A program made the position numbers and the translations under genes. Source: Tepidicella baoligensis (lineage in GTDB: Bacteria; Pseudomonadota; Gammaproteobacteria; Burkholderiales; Burkholderiaceae_C). Taken from it: a stretch of 64,000 nt of DNA. Positions 1-8,686 of this stretch are shown piece by piece. Positions within the stretch are counted from its first letter, which is position 1. Each line of letters starts with the position of its first letter. The notes below the pieces were generated by a model that was not told the DNA's origin, did no database searches, and saw only the letters and a list, made by a program, of their open reading frames with translations. The DNA lies in contig NZ_JACCDB010000001.1 in NCBI RefSeq assembly GCF_013432195.1, positions 273,679 through 337,678 of the forward strand, given 5' to 3'.

Positions 1-3000
1 CCAGCGTGTTGCCCTTGTCGCCCAGCTTGTGCAGGGCGTTGAGCAGTATCTGGTTGTCACGCGCGTGCAGGCCGATGGTGGGCTCGTCGAGCACGTAGCA
101 CACGCCCTGCAGGTTGGAGCCGAGCTGCGCCGCCAGGCGGATGCGTTGCGCCTCGCCGCCGCTGAGGGTAGGCGCGCCACGGTCCAGCGTGAGGTAGCCC
201 AGCCCCACCTCTTCCAGAAACTCCAGACGGCTCTGGATTTCGGGCAACAGGTCGCGGGCGATGTCGGCCTCGCGCCCGGTCAGCCCGCCCGGGGATCGCA
301 AGGCTTGCACCCACAGGCGCACGTCGCGCACGCTCAGCCGCGCCAGCGACGTGATGGTCTGGCCGTGGAACTTGACGGCCCGGGCCGTGGCGTTGAGGCG
401 CGTGCCGCCGCAACTCGTGCAGGGCTGGTCGGCCACCCCTTCCACCTCGGGCTCGGCAAAGCTCTGCTCGCGGCCTTTCTGGTCGTCGTCGCGCACGGAA
501 TCGTCGAACGCCTTGCGCTGCTCGCGCGTGAGCTGTACGCCCGTGCCCACGCAGTCCGGGCACCAGCCGTGCTTGCTGTTGTACGAAAAGAGGCGCGGGT
601 CGAGTTCGGCGTAGCTGGTCGAGCACACCGGGCAGGCGCGCAACGTGGAAAACACCTGCAACCGCCCCATACCCGCCGTGGATTCGCCGTTGGCGAGGGC
701 CGCTTCCAACCCATCCAGCTCTGACAGCACATGCACCACGCCCTTGCCGTGTTCCAGCGCGCGCATCAAGGTCTGGCGCAATTCGGCCTCGTGCTCGGGG
801 GCCACGTCGAGGCTGCCCACGGGCAGTTCGATGGTGTGTTCCTTGAAGCGGTCGATGCGCGGGAAGCCCTGCGTGGGCAGGAATTCGCCGTCCACCCGCA
901 GGTGGGTGTAGCCACGTGGGCGCGCCCAGTCGGCGAGTTCGGTATAGACACCCTTGCGGTTGACCACCAGCGGCGCCAGCAGGCCGATGTGCTGGCCACG
1001 AAAGGCCGTCATCAGCTGTGCCAGGATGCTTTCGGGTGTTTGCGGCTGCACGGGGGTGTCGTCGTGCACGCAATGCTGGGTACCCAGCTTCACGTACAGC
1101 AGGCGCAGGAAGTGCCAGACTTCGGTGGTGGTGCCCACCGTGGACTTGGCACCGCCGCGCGACAACCGCTGTTCGATGGCCACGGTGGGCGGGATGCCAT
1201 AGACCGCGTCCACCTCGGGCCGGCCGGCCGGCTGCACGATGCTGCGCGCGTAGGCGTTGAGGCTTTCGAGGTAGCGGCGCTGGCCTTCGTTGAACAGGAT
1301 GTCGAACGCCAGCGTGGATTTGCCCGAACCGCTGACACCGGTGATGACGTTGAACTTGCCCCGGGGAATGTCCACCGACAGGCCCTTGAGGTTGTGTTCC
1401 CGCGCGTTGATGATGCGGATGACGTTGGTTTTTTCTCCGCTTTGAGACCTCGCGGCTGGGGAGGGGGTACGCCCCGGCGCGTCAGTCGCAGGCTCCGATT
1501 CCTTACCGGGGCGCATCCCCTCCCCAGCATGTGAAGGTGTTTGTGCGACAGCGGCATTCAAATCGGAGACCATGAGGGAAGTCGCTGTATCTGCGGGCGC
1601 AGCGAACCCCAATGCCCCCGACGGGGCAAGGGGTGTGCCGGGCGCCGATTTGTGGCCGCGCAGCGGACGGTATGAGGCGTCCGGCACACCCCTCGCCCCG
1701 TCAGCGCGCACAGACACGTCAGCCCCTGCATACACGCCGACAGACCCCTCCCCCCGCACCGGCAAGTAATCCGTCACCCGCCCCTCCTGCGCCATGAACA
1801 GCTCACCCACCGCCTCGGCATATTCGCGCAGCGCCTGGCCGGTGTAGCTGTGCGGGTGCAGCCGCACCTCCTCGGGCGTGCCCTCGGCCACCACCAGACC
1901 ACCCTGGTCGCCACCGTCCGGCCCCAGGTCGATCAACCAGTCGCTCGCGCGGATCACGTCCAGGTTGTGCTCGATGACGATGAGCGAATGCCCCGCCTCC
2001 AGCAGCTTGCGCAGCGCGCGCATGAGCTTGGCGATGTCATCGAAATGCAGGCCCGTGGTCGGCTCGTCGAACAGGAACAACATGCCCTTGGTGGCCAGCG
2101 GCTGGCCCGAAGCGGTGCGGCCCGTCCGCACCGCCTTTTTCCCGCGCTTGCCTTGTCCGCCCGCCCTGGCAGCCTCGGCCAGAAAGCCTGCCAGCTTCAG
2201 GCGCTGCGCCTCTCCACCGCTGAGCGTGGGCACGGGTTGGCCCAGCTTCACGTATTCCAGGCCCACGTCCACGATGGGCTGCAACGCCAAGATGACCTCG
2301 CGGTCGTGGGCAAACATCTGGGCCGCCTCGCTCACTGTCAGGTCCAGCACGTCGGAGACGTTGAGCAGCCGACTGCCACGCTCGATGGTGACCTCCAGCA
2401 CCTCGGGGCGGTAGCGCTGGCCGTTGCAGTCGGGGCAGCGCAAATACACATCACTCAGGAACTGCATTTCCACGTGCTCGAAGCCCGAGCCGCCACAGGT
2501 GGGGCAGCGCCCGTCGCCGCTGTTGAAGCTGAACTTGGCCGCCGTGTAGCCGCGCTGCTGCGCCAGCGGCGCGGTGGCGAACAGGTCGCGGATGGCGTCC
2601 CACGCGCCGACGTAGCTCACCGGGTTGGAACGCGCCGTCTTGCCGATGGGGGATTGGTCCACGAACACCACGCCGCTGAGGTGTTCGGCCCCCAGCAGGC
2701 GGTCGTGTGCACCGGGGGTTTCGGTGGCCTGGCCGAAGTGGCGCATCAGCGCCGGGGCCAGCACGTCCTGGATGAGGGTGGACTTGCCCGAACCGCTGAC
2801 GCCGGTGACGACGACCAGCCGCTGCAGCGGAAACTCGACCGTGAGATGGCGCAGATTGTGTTCGCGCGCGCCCTCCAGCACCAAGCGGGGCGTGGCATCG
2901 GTGACCATACGCTTGAAACCAAAGCCCACCTGCTTGCGCCCACCCAGGTAGGCGCCGGTGAGCGTGTCGGCATGGCGCAATTGCTCGACCGTGCCGTCAA

Positions 3001-5173
3001 AAACGATCCGCCCGCCGCGCTCGCCGGGGCCCGGGCCCATGTCGATGACGCGGTCGGCCGCCAGCATGACGGCGGGGTCGTGCTCCACCACGACCAGGGT
3101 GTTGCCCGCGTCGCGCAGGCGCGCCATGGCCTGGTTGATGCGGTTCATGTCGCGCGGGTGCAGGCCGATGCTGGGCTCGTCCAGCACGAACAGGGTGTTG
3201 ACCAGCGAGGTGCCCAACGCGGTGGTGAGGTTGATGCGCTGCACCTCGCCGCCGCTGAGGGTGCGGCTTTGCCGGTCCAACGTGAGGTAGCCGATGCCCA
3301 CGTCGCACAGGTACTTGAGGCGGGTGGTGATTTCGTCGAACAGCAGCTTGAGGGCTTGGGTTTCGCCGGCTGATGGGTGGGTGTTCGTTGCGCTTGGCTC
3401 GTGGTGTGTTTGGTGGGGCGACGAGGGTGCGGGGGGCTCCGCATACTGCGAGCAGAAATTGTCGCCCCCCGCACCCTCGCCGCCCTGCGTGGCGGCATCG
3501 GTAAGCGAGGAAATTGAAGCCTCGCGTGTGCCCGCTCCCGCCGATTCAAGGGGTGTGTCGGGCGCCGATTTGTGGCCGCGCAGCGGACGGCATGAGGCGT
3601 CCGGCACACCCCTTGAATCGGCAGCATGCACCAACGCCCCCGTCAGCCGCGCAAAGAACTCGCGCAACCGCTCGATCGGCAGTTGCATCAGGTCGTGCAA
3701 ACACAACCCAGGCAACGCCTCCAATTGCTCGCGCGTCCACTCCACCCCCACCGGCATGAAGCGCTGGGAAGGCGGCAGCACCGCATCCGCATCGGCCTTG
3801 GAGCCGAGACGCCACAACAGGCTGTCGGTCTTGAGCCGCGCCCCCCGGCACGCCGGGCATTCGGTGTAGCTGCGGTACTTGGACAAGAGCACACGGATGT
3901 GCATCTTGTAGGCTTTGCTCTCCAGGTAGTCGAAGAAGCGGCGCACGCCGTACCACTGCTGATTCCAGTTGCCCTTCCATTGCGGGGACCCTTCGATCAC
4001 CCAGGTTTTCTGGGCCTCGCTCAACTGGTACCACGGCGTGTCGCGCGGAATGCCGGCGGCCTCGGCGTGGCGCATCAGGTCGTCCTGACACTCCTTCCAC
4101 GCGGGCGTCTGCATGGGCTTGATGGCTCCGGCGCGCAACGTGAGCTTGTCATCAGGGATGACGAGACCCATATCCACGCCAATGACGCGCCCGAAGCCCC
4201 GGCAGGTGTCGCACGCGCCCACGGCGGAGTTGAACGAGAACAGGGAAGGCAGCGGCTCGGCATAGCGCAGGTCGCTTTCGGGGCAATGCAGGCCGGTGGA
4301 GAATTTCCACACGTCTGGCTCGGGTTCCACACCATCGTCGCCCGCCGGGCGCAGGGCGTAGACGGTGAGCCGTCCGCTGCCGCGCTTGAGGCCCAGTTCG
4401 ATGGCCTCGATCACGCGGGCACGTTCGGCACCGCTGAACCGGAAGCGGTCGGCCACCACGTCGAGCACACGCACCTGTCCTTGCACGCGCTCGGCCTGCA
4501 CGCGGGTGAAACCGCTGGCGGCCAGCCATTGTTCGATGTCCTCGGGCGTGGCGCTGGCGGGCAGCTCCACGGGGAAGGTGATGACCAGTCTTGGCTCAAC
4601 GCCAGCCCCCACGCCAACGCTGCCCCCCGAGGGGGCCTTCGCCCCTTGGGACGGCCCGTCGGCGCTCATGGCCGCCTCGACCCGCTGGCGAAGTTCCTCA
4701 TAGATGGTGTCGGGCGAGTCGTGCCGCACGGGCAGCGCGGTGCGCCGGTCGAACAACTGGGCGGCACGCGCGTAGAGCAGCTTGAGGTGGTCGTTGAGCT
4801 CGGTCATCGTGCCCACGGTGGAGCGCGACGAACGCACCGGGTTGGTCTGGTCGATGGCGATGGCCGGGGGCACGCCTTCGACCTTGTCCACGGCGGGCTT
4901 GTCCATGCGGTCGAGGAACTGGCGCGCGTAGGCGCTGAAGGTCTCGACGTAGCGGCGCTGGCCTTCGGCGAACAGGGTGTCGAACACCAGGCTGGACTTG
5001 CCCGAGCCGCTGGGGCCGGTGACCACCGTCAGCTCGCCGGTGCGGATGTCCAGATCGACGTGCTTGAGGTTGTGCTGACGCGCGCCACGGATGCGGATCA
5101 CGCCTGCCTCCCCTGCGCCGGGTGCAGCGGGAGGCGGGGTGCTGGGAGAGTCAGAGGCCGGGGGGTCGAACAT
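1..5173 (-). CDS. uvrA: Double-length excinuclease ABC subunit A (partial, C-terminus off the left edge)
   Basis: UvrA is the DNA-damage recognition ATPase of nucleotide excision repair. This frame is open from the ATG at 5173 to the window edge, about 1,724 residues, nearly twice the usual 940-1,000. It holds two UvrA units in tandem. Unit 1 has Walker [10 protein letters not shown] near residue 50, LSGGE near 640, a second GVSGSGKST near 795 and LSGGE near 990, plus zinc-type CxxC pairs (CPACRG, CPTCGG, CPDCNG). Unit 2 restarts at about residue 1,240 with GVSGSGKST near 1,276 and [12 protein letters not shown] near 1,675. Low-complexity linkers near residues 215-230, 505-580 and 1,130-1,240 contain palindromic DNA repeats read in frame. 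Four-ATPase UvrA forms are, to my knowledge, present in Burkholderiales. A rho-independent terminator of the upstream uspA lies just before the start. Confidence 0.93.
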   Translation of the reverse strand, partial: MFDPPASDSPSTPPPAAPGAGEAGVIRIRGARQHNLKHVDLDIRTGELTVVTGPSGSGKSSLVFDTLFAEGQRRYVETFSAYARQFLDRMDKPAVDKVEGVPPAIAIDQTNPVRSSRSTVGTMTELNDHLKLLYARAAQLFDRRTALPVRHDSPDTIYEELRQRVEAAMSADGPSQGAKAPSGGSVGVGAGVEPRLVITFPVELPASATPEDIEQWLAASGFTRVQAERVQGQVRVLDVVADRFRFSGAERARVIEAIELGLKRGSGRLTVYALRPAGDDGVEPEPDVWKFSTGLHCPESDLRYAEPLPSLFSFNSAVGACDTCRGFGRVIGVDMGLVIPDDKLTLRAGAIKPMQTPAWKECQDDLMRHAEAAGIPRDTPWYQLSEAQKTWVIEGSPQWKGNWNQQWYGVRRFFDYLESKAYKMHIRVLLSKYRSYTECPACRGARLKTDSLLWRLGSKADADAVLPPSQRFMPVGVEWTREQLEALPGLCLHDLMQLPIERLREFFARLTGALVHAADSRGVPDASCRPLRGHKSAPDTPLESAGAGTREASISSLTDAATQGGEGAGGDNFCSQYAEPPAPSSPHQTHHEPSATNTHPSAGETQALKLLFDEITTRLKYLCDVGIGYLTLDRQSRTLSGGEVQRINLTTALGTSLVNTLFVLDEPSIGLHPRDMNRINQAMARLRDAGNTLVVVEHDPAVMLAADRVIDMGPGPGERGGRIVFDGTVEQLRHADTLTGAYLGGRKQVGFGFKRMVTDATPRLVLEGAREHNLRHLTVEFPLQRLVVVTGVSGSGKSTLIQDVLAPALMRHFGQATETPGAHDRLLGAEHLSGVVFVDQSPIGKTARSNPVSYVGAWDAIRDLFATAPLAQQRGYTAAKFSFNSGDGRCPTCGGSGFEHVEMQFLSDVYLRCPDCNGQRYRPEVLEVTIERGSRLLNVSDVLDLTVSEAAQMFAHDREVILALQPIVDVGLEYVKLGQPVPTLSGGEAQRLKLAGFLAEAARAGGQGKRGKKAVRTGRTASGQPLATKGMLFLFDEPTTGLHFDDIAKLMRALRKLLEAGHSLIVIEHNLDVIRASDWLIDLGPDGGDQGGLVVAEGTPEEVRLHPHSYTGQALREYAEAVGELFMAQEGRVTDYLPVRGEGSVGVYAGADVSVRADGARGVPDASYRPLRGHKSAPGTPLAPSGALGFAAPADTATSLMVSDLNAAVAQTPSHAGEGMRPGKESEPATDAPGRTPSPAARSQSGEKTNVIRIINAREHNLKGLSVDIPRGKFNVITGVSGSGKSTLAFDILFNEGQRRYLESLNAYARSIVQPAGRPEVDAVYGIPPTVAIEQRLSRGGAKSTVGTTTEVWHFLRLLYVKLGTQHCVHDDTPVQPQTPESILAQLMTAFRGQHIGLLAPLVVNRKGVYTELADWARPRGYTHLRVDGEFLPTQGFPRIDRFKEHTIELPVGSLDVAPEHEAELRQTLMRALEHGKGVVHVLSELDGLEAALANGESTAGMGRLQVFSTLRACPVCSTSYAELDPRLFSYNSKHGWCPDCVGTGVQLTREQRKAFDDSVRDDDQKGREQSFAEPEVEGVADQPCTSCGGTRLNATARAVKFHGQTITSLARLSVRDVRLWVQALRSPGGLTGREADIARDLLPEIQSRLEFLEEVGLGYLTLDRGAPTLSGGEAQRIRLAAQLGSNLQGVCYVLDEPTIGLHARDNQILLNALHKLGDKGNTL
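1620..1702. repeat. Palindromic repeat element, copy 1, inside uvrA
   Basis: Arms 1620-1646 and 1676-1702 are inverted repeats of 27 nt with two mismatches. The loop contains a smaller CCGC/GCGG hairpin. The 67-bp core 1627-1693 matches 3547-3613 with two differences. On the uvrA strand it reads [18 protein letters not shown] in frame, about residues 1,158-1,186, in the linker between the two UvrA units. Confidence 0.85.
3540..3622. repeat. Palindromic repeat element, copy 2, inside uvrA
   Basis: Arms 3540-3566 and 3596-3622 are inverted repeats of 27 nt with two mismatches. The core is the same 67 bp as the copy at 1627-1693, in the same orientation and the same uvrA reading frame ([18 protein letters not shown], about residues 518-545). 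The outer nine bases of each arm differ from copy 1 yet still pair with each other. Confidence 0.85.
4622..4636. repeat. Small GC-rich palindrome inside uvrA linker
   Basis: GCCCCC and GGGGGC flank a three-base loop (CGA). On the uvrA strand the surrounding 4615-4670 codes for a Gly/Ser/Ala-rich insert ([13 protein letters not shown]) of unit 1. It looks like another intergenic-type palindrome absorbed into the gene, unrelated in sequence to the 67-bp elements. Confidence 0.5.
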
Positions 5174-5212
5174 GGCATGCCTGTGCAGGTGAAGGCAAAC
5201 ATTCTAGAAAGC

Positions 5213-5248
5213 AAAAGGGCATTGCCCGCACGACGCGGACAATGCCCC
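5213..5248 (-). terminator. Rho-independent terminator of the uspA gene
   Basis: Inverted arms 5217-5229 and 5235-5247 (GGGCATTG core, 13 bp with one mismatch) around a five-base loop. On the minus strand they are followed by TTTTGCTTT. The hairpin lies between the uspA stop (5284) and the uvrA start (5173). Confidence 0.8.
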
Positions 5249-5283
5249 TGTGGAGCCGAGCCCTGTGGAGGCGTCAGCGCGAA

Positions 5284-5721
5284 TCAGGGCTTGACGATGA
5301 GCACCGGCACCTTGGCGTGGGTGAGCACTTTCTGCGCCACGCTGCCCAGGATCAGCGCCTGCACGCCCTTGCGGCCGTGCGAACCCATGACGATGAGGTC
5401 GCAACCCTCGACCTCGGCGGTTTCCAGGATGCCTTCGTAGGTCACGTTGCGCTCGATCGTGTCGCCGGCAAAGGCCACGCCGCGGGACTCGCAGCACTGG
5501 CGGATGTCGTTGAGCGAACGGTCGGCGGCGGCCTGGGCCTCGGCCATGTAGGCCTGCAGACCCGCGGCAGAGGCGTCACCGATGCCGATGTAGGGGAAGG
5601 GGTCGATCACGTACAGGCCGACGATGGTCGCGCCGTGCACCTTGGCCAGATCGGCCGCGAATTCGGCAGCGCCGTGGGCGAGCTTGGAACCGTCTGACGG
5701 CACCAGGATTTTCTTGAACAT
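5284..5721 (-). CDS. Universal stress protein, UspA family
   Basis: 145 residues, a single Usp domain of normal length. The nucleotide-binding signature G-x2-G-x9-G-S is present at residues 113-127 (GSHG...GS), which places it in the ATP-binding class. The N-terminus MFKKILVPSDGS is typical of the family, and a strong AGGAG lies just before the ATG. It is a single-gene unit: a terminator follows it, and the formate dehydrogenase stop lies about 100 bp upstream. UspA proteins help cells survive starvation and oxidative or respiratory stress; the exact role here cannot be read from sequence. Confidence 0.93.
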   Translation of the reverse strand: MFKKILVPSDGSKLAHGAAEFAADLAKVHGATIVGLYVIDPFPYIGIGDASAAGLQAYMAEAQAAADRSLNDIRQCCESRGVAFAGDTIERNVTYEGILETAEVEGCDLIVMGSHGRKGVQALILGSVAQKVLTHAKVPVLIVKP

Positions 5722-5796
5722 GTCGACTCCTCTTCGTGATGGGGAATTGCTACAGCCCCCATCTTACCCAACCGGAAACGCCCTGGGATGCGTAAA

Positions 5797-5827
5797 AACA
5801 CGTGACCCATGGATACCGTTACGTGTT
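5797..5827 (-). terminator. Possible weak terminator after fdsA
   Basis: AACACGT (5797-5803) and ACGTGTT (5821-5827) are inverted repeats around a 17-base loop overlapping the fdsA stop codon. On the minus strand the hairpin runs into TTTTT. The stem is short and the loop large, so this is tentative. Confidence 0.3.
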
Positions 5828-8686
5828 CATCACCGCCTCCACACGCACGGCGCAGTATTTCACCTCGGCGATCTTGCCCACGGGGTCCAGGGCCGGGATG
5901 GTCAGCAGGTTGGCCGCGGCTTCCACATAGGCGAACGGGATGAAGGCGACCTGGGGCTGGATGCCCTCGTCGGCCCGCACGCGCAGGCGCACCTCGCCAC
6001 GCCGGCTGACCACCCTGGCCCAACCGCCAGCCATCAAACCCAGCCGCGCGATGGCCTTGGGGTGCAGGCTGACGGTGGGTGCGGGCTCGATGGCGTCGAG
6101 CACCCCGCTGCGCCGGGTCATGGAGCCGGTGTGCCAATGCTCCAGCTGGCGCCCGGTGACCAGCACCATGGGGTAGTCGGCATCCGGGCGTTCGGCCGGC
6201 TCACGCAGGCCCACGGGCACCAGCCGTGCCCTGCCGCTGGGGGTGGGGAAGCGGTCCATGAACACGATGGGCTGGCCAGGGTCGTCTTCGCTGCGCACCG
6301 GGTGCGTAACAGCGCCGGCGTGCAGCAGCCGGCTCCACGACAGCCCGGCGATCGACGGCATGAGCGCGCGCATCTCCTCGTACACCCGGCCGATGCCGCT
6401 GTCGGGTTCGGCGCCGCTGCCGTCTGCCGCGATGCCGTAGGCCCAGGGCAGGCCCAGGCGCAGCGCCAGTTGCTCGGTGATCCAGGCATCGGCGCGGGCG
6501 TCTCCCGGCGCGGCCACGGCCTTTCGGCCCAGCTGCACGGTACGGTCGGTGTTGGTGACGGTGCCGGTCTTTTCGGGCCAGGCGGTGGCGGGCAGCACCA
6601 CGTCGGCCAGCGCCGCGGTTTCGGTCAGGAAGATGTCCTGCACCACCAGGTGTTCCAGCCGGGCCAGCGCTTCGCGGGCATGGGTGGCGTCCGGGTCGCT
6701 CATGGCGGGGTTTTCGCCCTGGATCAGCATGGCGCGGATCTGCCCGTCGTGGGCGGCGTCGATGATTTCCACCACGGTCAGGCCGGGCTGGGTATCCAGC
6801 GCGCCTTCAGGCAGCCCCCACAGGCGTTCGGCCTGTTGGCGGGCTTCAGCGTTCGCCACCCCGCGGTAATCGGGCAACACCATCGGAATCAGCCCTGCGT
6901 CGCTGGCGCCCTGTACGTTGTTCTGGCCCCGCAAGGGGTGCAGGCCGGTGCCAGGGCGGCCGATCTGGCCCGTGACCATGGCCAGCGCGATCAGGCAGCG
7001 CGCGTTGTCGGTGCCGTGGGAGTGCTGGCTCACGCCCATCCCCCACAGGATCATGCTGCTGCGGGCGGTGGCGTAGGCGCGGGCGACTTCGCGGATGGTC
7101 TCGGCGTCGATGCCGCAGATCGGGGCCATGGCTTCGGGGCGCCAGTCCTCGCCGCCTTTTTCTGGGCCGTTCAGGATATGGTCGCGCAGGGCTTCGTAAT
7201 CCTGCGTGCGTTCGGCAATGAAGGCGTCGTCGGTCAACCCTTCGCTGAGGATGACGTAGAGCATGGCGTTGAGCAAGGCCACGTCGCTGCCGGGCTGGAA
7301 GGTCAGCGTGCGCCAGGCGTGGCGGGCCAGTTCGGTGCGGCGCGGGTCGGCCAGCACCAGCTTCGCGCCGCGCTTGACCGCGTTCTTGATCCAGCTCGCC
7401 CCCACCGGGTGGTTGATCGCTGGATTGGCGCCGATGAGGAAGATGAAGTCGGCGTGCGCCACATCGCGCAGCGGGTTGCTGACCGCACCGGACCCGATGC
7501 CTTCCATCAGCGCGGCCACGCTAGACGCATGGCACAGGCGCGTGCAGTGGTCCACGTTGTGGGTGTGAAAGGCGCTGCGGATCAGTTTCTGGAACAGGTA
7601 GGCCTCTTCGTTCGTGCCTTTGGCGGAGCCGAAACCGGCCACCGCCGCGCCGCGCCCCTTCACGGGCTGGGCGTCGCGTACCCGGGCCAGGCCCTCAGCC
7701 GCGAGCGTCAGGGCTTCGTCCCAGGTGGCTTCTCGGAACTGTGCGCGCAGCGTGGCAGCATCGGCCCGCCCACCGGGGCCCCGGGTCAGGATGGCCGGGT
7801 CTTTCGGCGCATCGTGGCGGCGCACCAGCGGCACGGTGAGCCGGTCCGGGTGGTGGGCGTAATCGAAGCCGAAGCGGCCCTTGACGCAGAGCCGCCCGTC
7901 GTTCGCCGGGCCGGCGCGGCCCTCGACGTGGTCGATGCGCTCGCCGTTCACGTGGTAGGTGAGCTGGCAGCCCACGCCGCAGTACGGGCAAACGGAATCC
8001 ACCTGCCGCTCGGCCACGCGGGTGTAGGCCCCGTTGGCGGGGGCGATGGCGCCGGTCGGGCAGGCCTGCACGCACTCGCCACAGGCCACGCAGGTGCTCT
8101 GGCCCATGGGTTCGCCCTGGTCGAACACGACCTGCACCTGCCCCCCCCGGAACGACAGGCCGAGCACGTCGTTGCCCTGCACGTCGCGGCAGGCGCGGAT
8201 GCAGCGGGTGCACTGGATGCAGACGTCCAGGCTGACCGTCATGGCCGGGTGGGTGGTATCCGGCCCCTGGGCGGCCTTGCGCGCCTGCGACGGTCCACGC
8301 ACTTGGAAGCGCTGGCCATCGGCGTTCAGCCGTTCGGCCCATTGCGCCAGTTCGCTGTCGTGTTTCAGGCGGCGGGTATCGGGCGCATCGGCTTGCAGCA
8401 GCTCCAGCACGGTGCGCTGGGCGCGTTGCACGCGGGGGGTGTCGGTGCGCACGGCCATGCCGACCTGTGGCGCGCGGCAGCAGGAGGCCGCGAGCACGCG
8501 CTCACCCTCGATCTCCACCACACAGGCGCGGCAGTTGCCAGCAGGAGGCAGGCCGGGCTGGTGGCACAGGTGCGGAATGGCCACGCCCAGCCGCTGGGCC
8601 ACCTGCCACACGCTTTCGCCGGGCAGGGCCTGGGCCGGCGCCCCGTTCAGGGTGAAATCGATCAGAGGCAGATCGGACGCGCTCAT
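5819..8686 (-). CDS. fdsA: NAD-dependent formate dehydrogenase, alpha (molybdenum) subunit
   Basis: 955 residues. It oxidises formate to CO2 at a Mo (or W) bis-MGD centre in a cytoplasmic FDS-type complex. Domains in order: NuoG-like [2Fe-2S] region (Cys41, 52, 55, 69/70); ferredoxin-type [4Fe-4S] motifs CIQCTRCIRAC (156-166) and CVACGECVQACP (199-210); the catalytic-domain cluster CPYCGVGC (233-240) with Cys267; then the molybdopterin domains. The metal ligand is Cys385 in RLCHASS, so this is a cysteine, not a selenocysteine, enzyme. Its start overlaps the stop of the diaphorase gene by ATGA (8683-8686), so the two are translationally coupled. No fdsC/fdhD maturation gene is adjacent. Confidence 0.95.
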   Translation of the reverse strand: MSASDLPLIDFTLNGAPAQALPGESVWQVAQRLGVAIPHLCHQPGLPPAGNCRACVVEIEGERVLAASCCRAPQVGMAVRTDTPRVQRAQRTVLELLQADAPDTRRLKHDSELAQWAERLNADGQRFQVRGPSQARKAAQGPDTTHPAMTVSLDVCIQCTRCIRACRDVQGNDVLGLSFRGGQVQVVFDQGEPMGQSTCVACGECVQACPTGAIAPANGAYTRVAERQVDSVCPYCGVGCQLTYHVNGERIDHVEGRAGPANDGRLCVKGRFGFDYAHHPDRLTVPLVRRHDAPKDPAILTRGPGGRADAATLRAQFREATWDEALTLAAEGLARVRDAQPVKGRGAAVAGFGSAKGTNEEAYLFQKLIRSAFHTHNVDHCTRLCHASSVAALMEGIGSGAVSNPLRDVAHADFIFLIGANPAINHPVGASWIKNAVKRGAKLVLADPRRTELARHAWRTLTFQPGSDVALLNAMLYVILSEGLTDDAFIAERTQDYEALRDHILNGPEKGGEDWRPEAMAPICGIDAETIREVARAYATARSSMILWGMGVSQHSHGTDNARCLIALAMVTGQIGRPGTGLHPLRGQNNVQGASDAGLIPMVLPDYRGVANAEARQQAERLWGLPEGALDTQPGLTVVEIIDAAHDGQIRAMLIQGENPAMSDPDATHAREALARLEHLVVQDIFLTETAALADVVLPATAWPEKTGTVTNTDRTVQLGRKAVAAPGDARADAWITEQLALRLGLPWAYGIAADGSGAEPDSGIGRVYEEMRALMPSIAGLSWSRLLHAGAVTHPVRSEDDPGQPIVFMDRFPTPSGRARLVPVGLREPAERPDADYPMVLVTGRQLEHWHTGSMTRRSGVLDAIEPAPTVSLHPKAIARLGLMAGGWARVVSRRGEVRLRVRADEGIQPQVAFIPFAYVEAAANLLTIPALDPVGKIAEVKYCAVRVEAVMNT

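Noticed and set aside
1850-5440. Long plus-strand open frames (507 and 604 codons) opposite uvrA
   Set aside because: Shadows of the continuous uvrA frame, which carries all ABC and zinc motifs.
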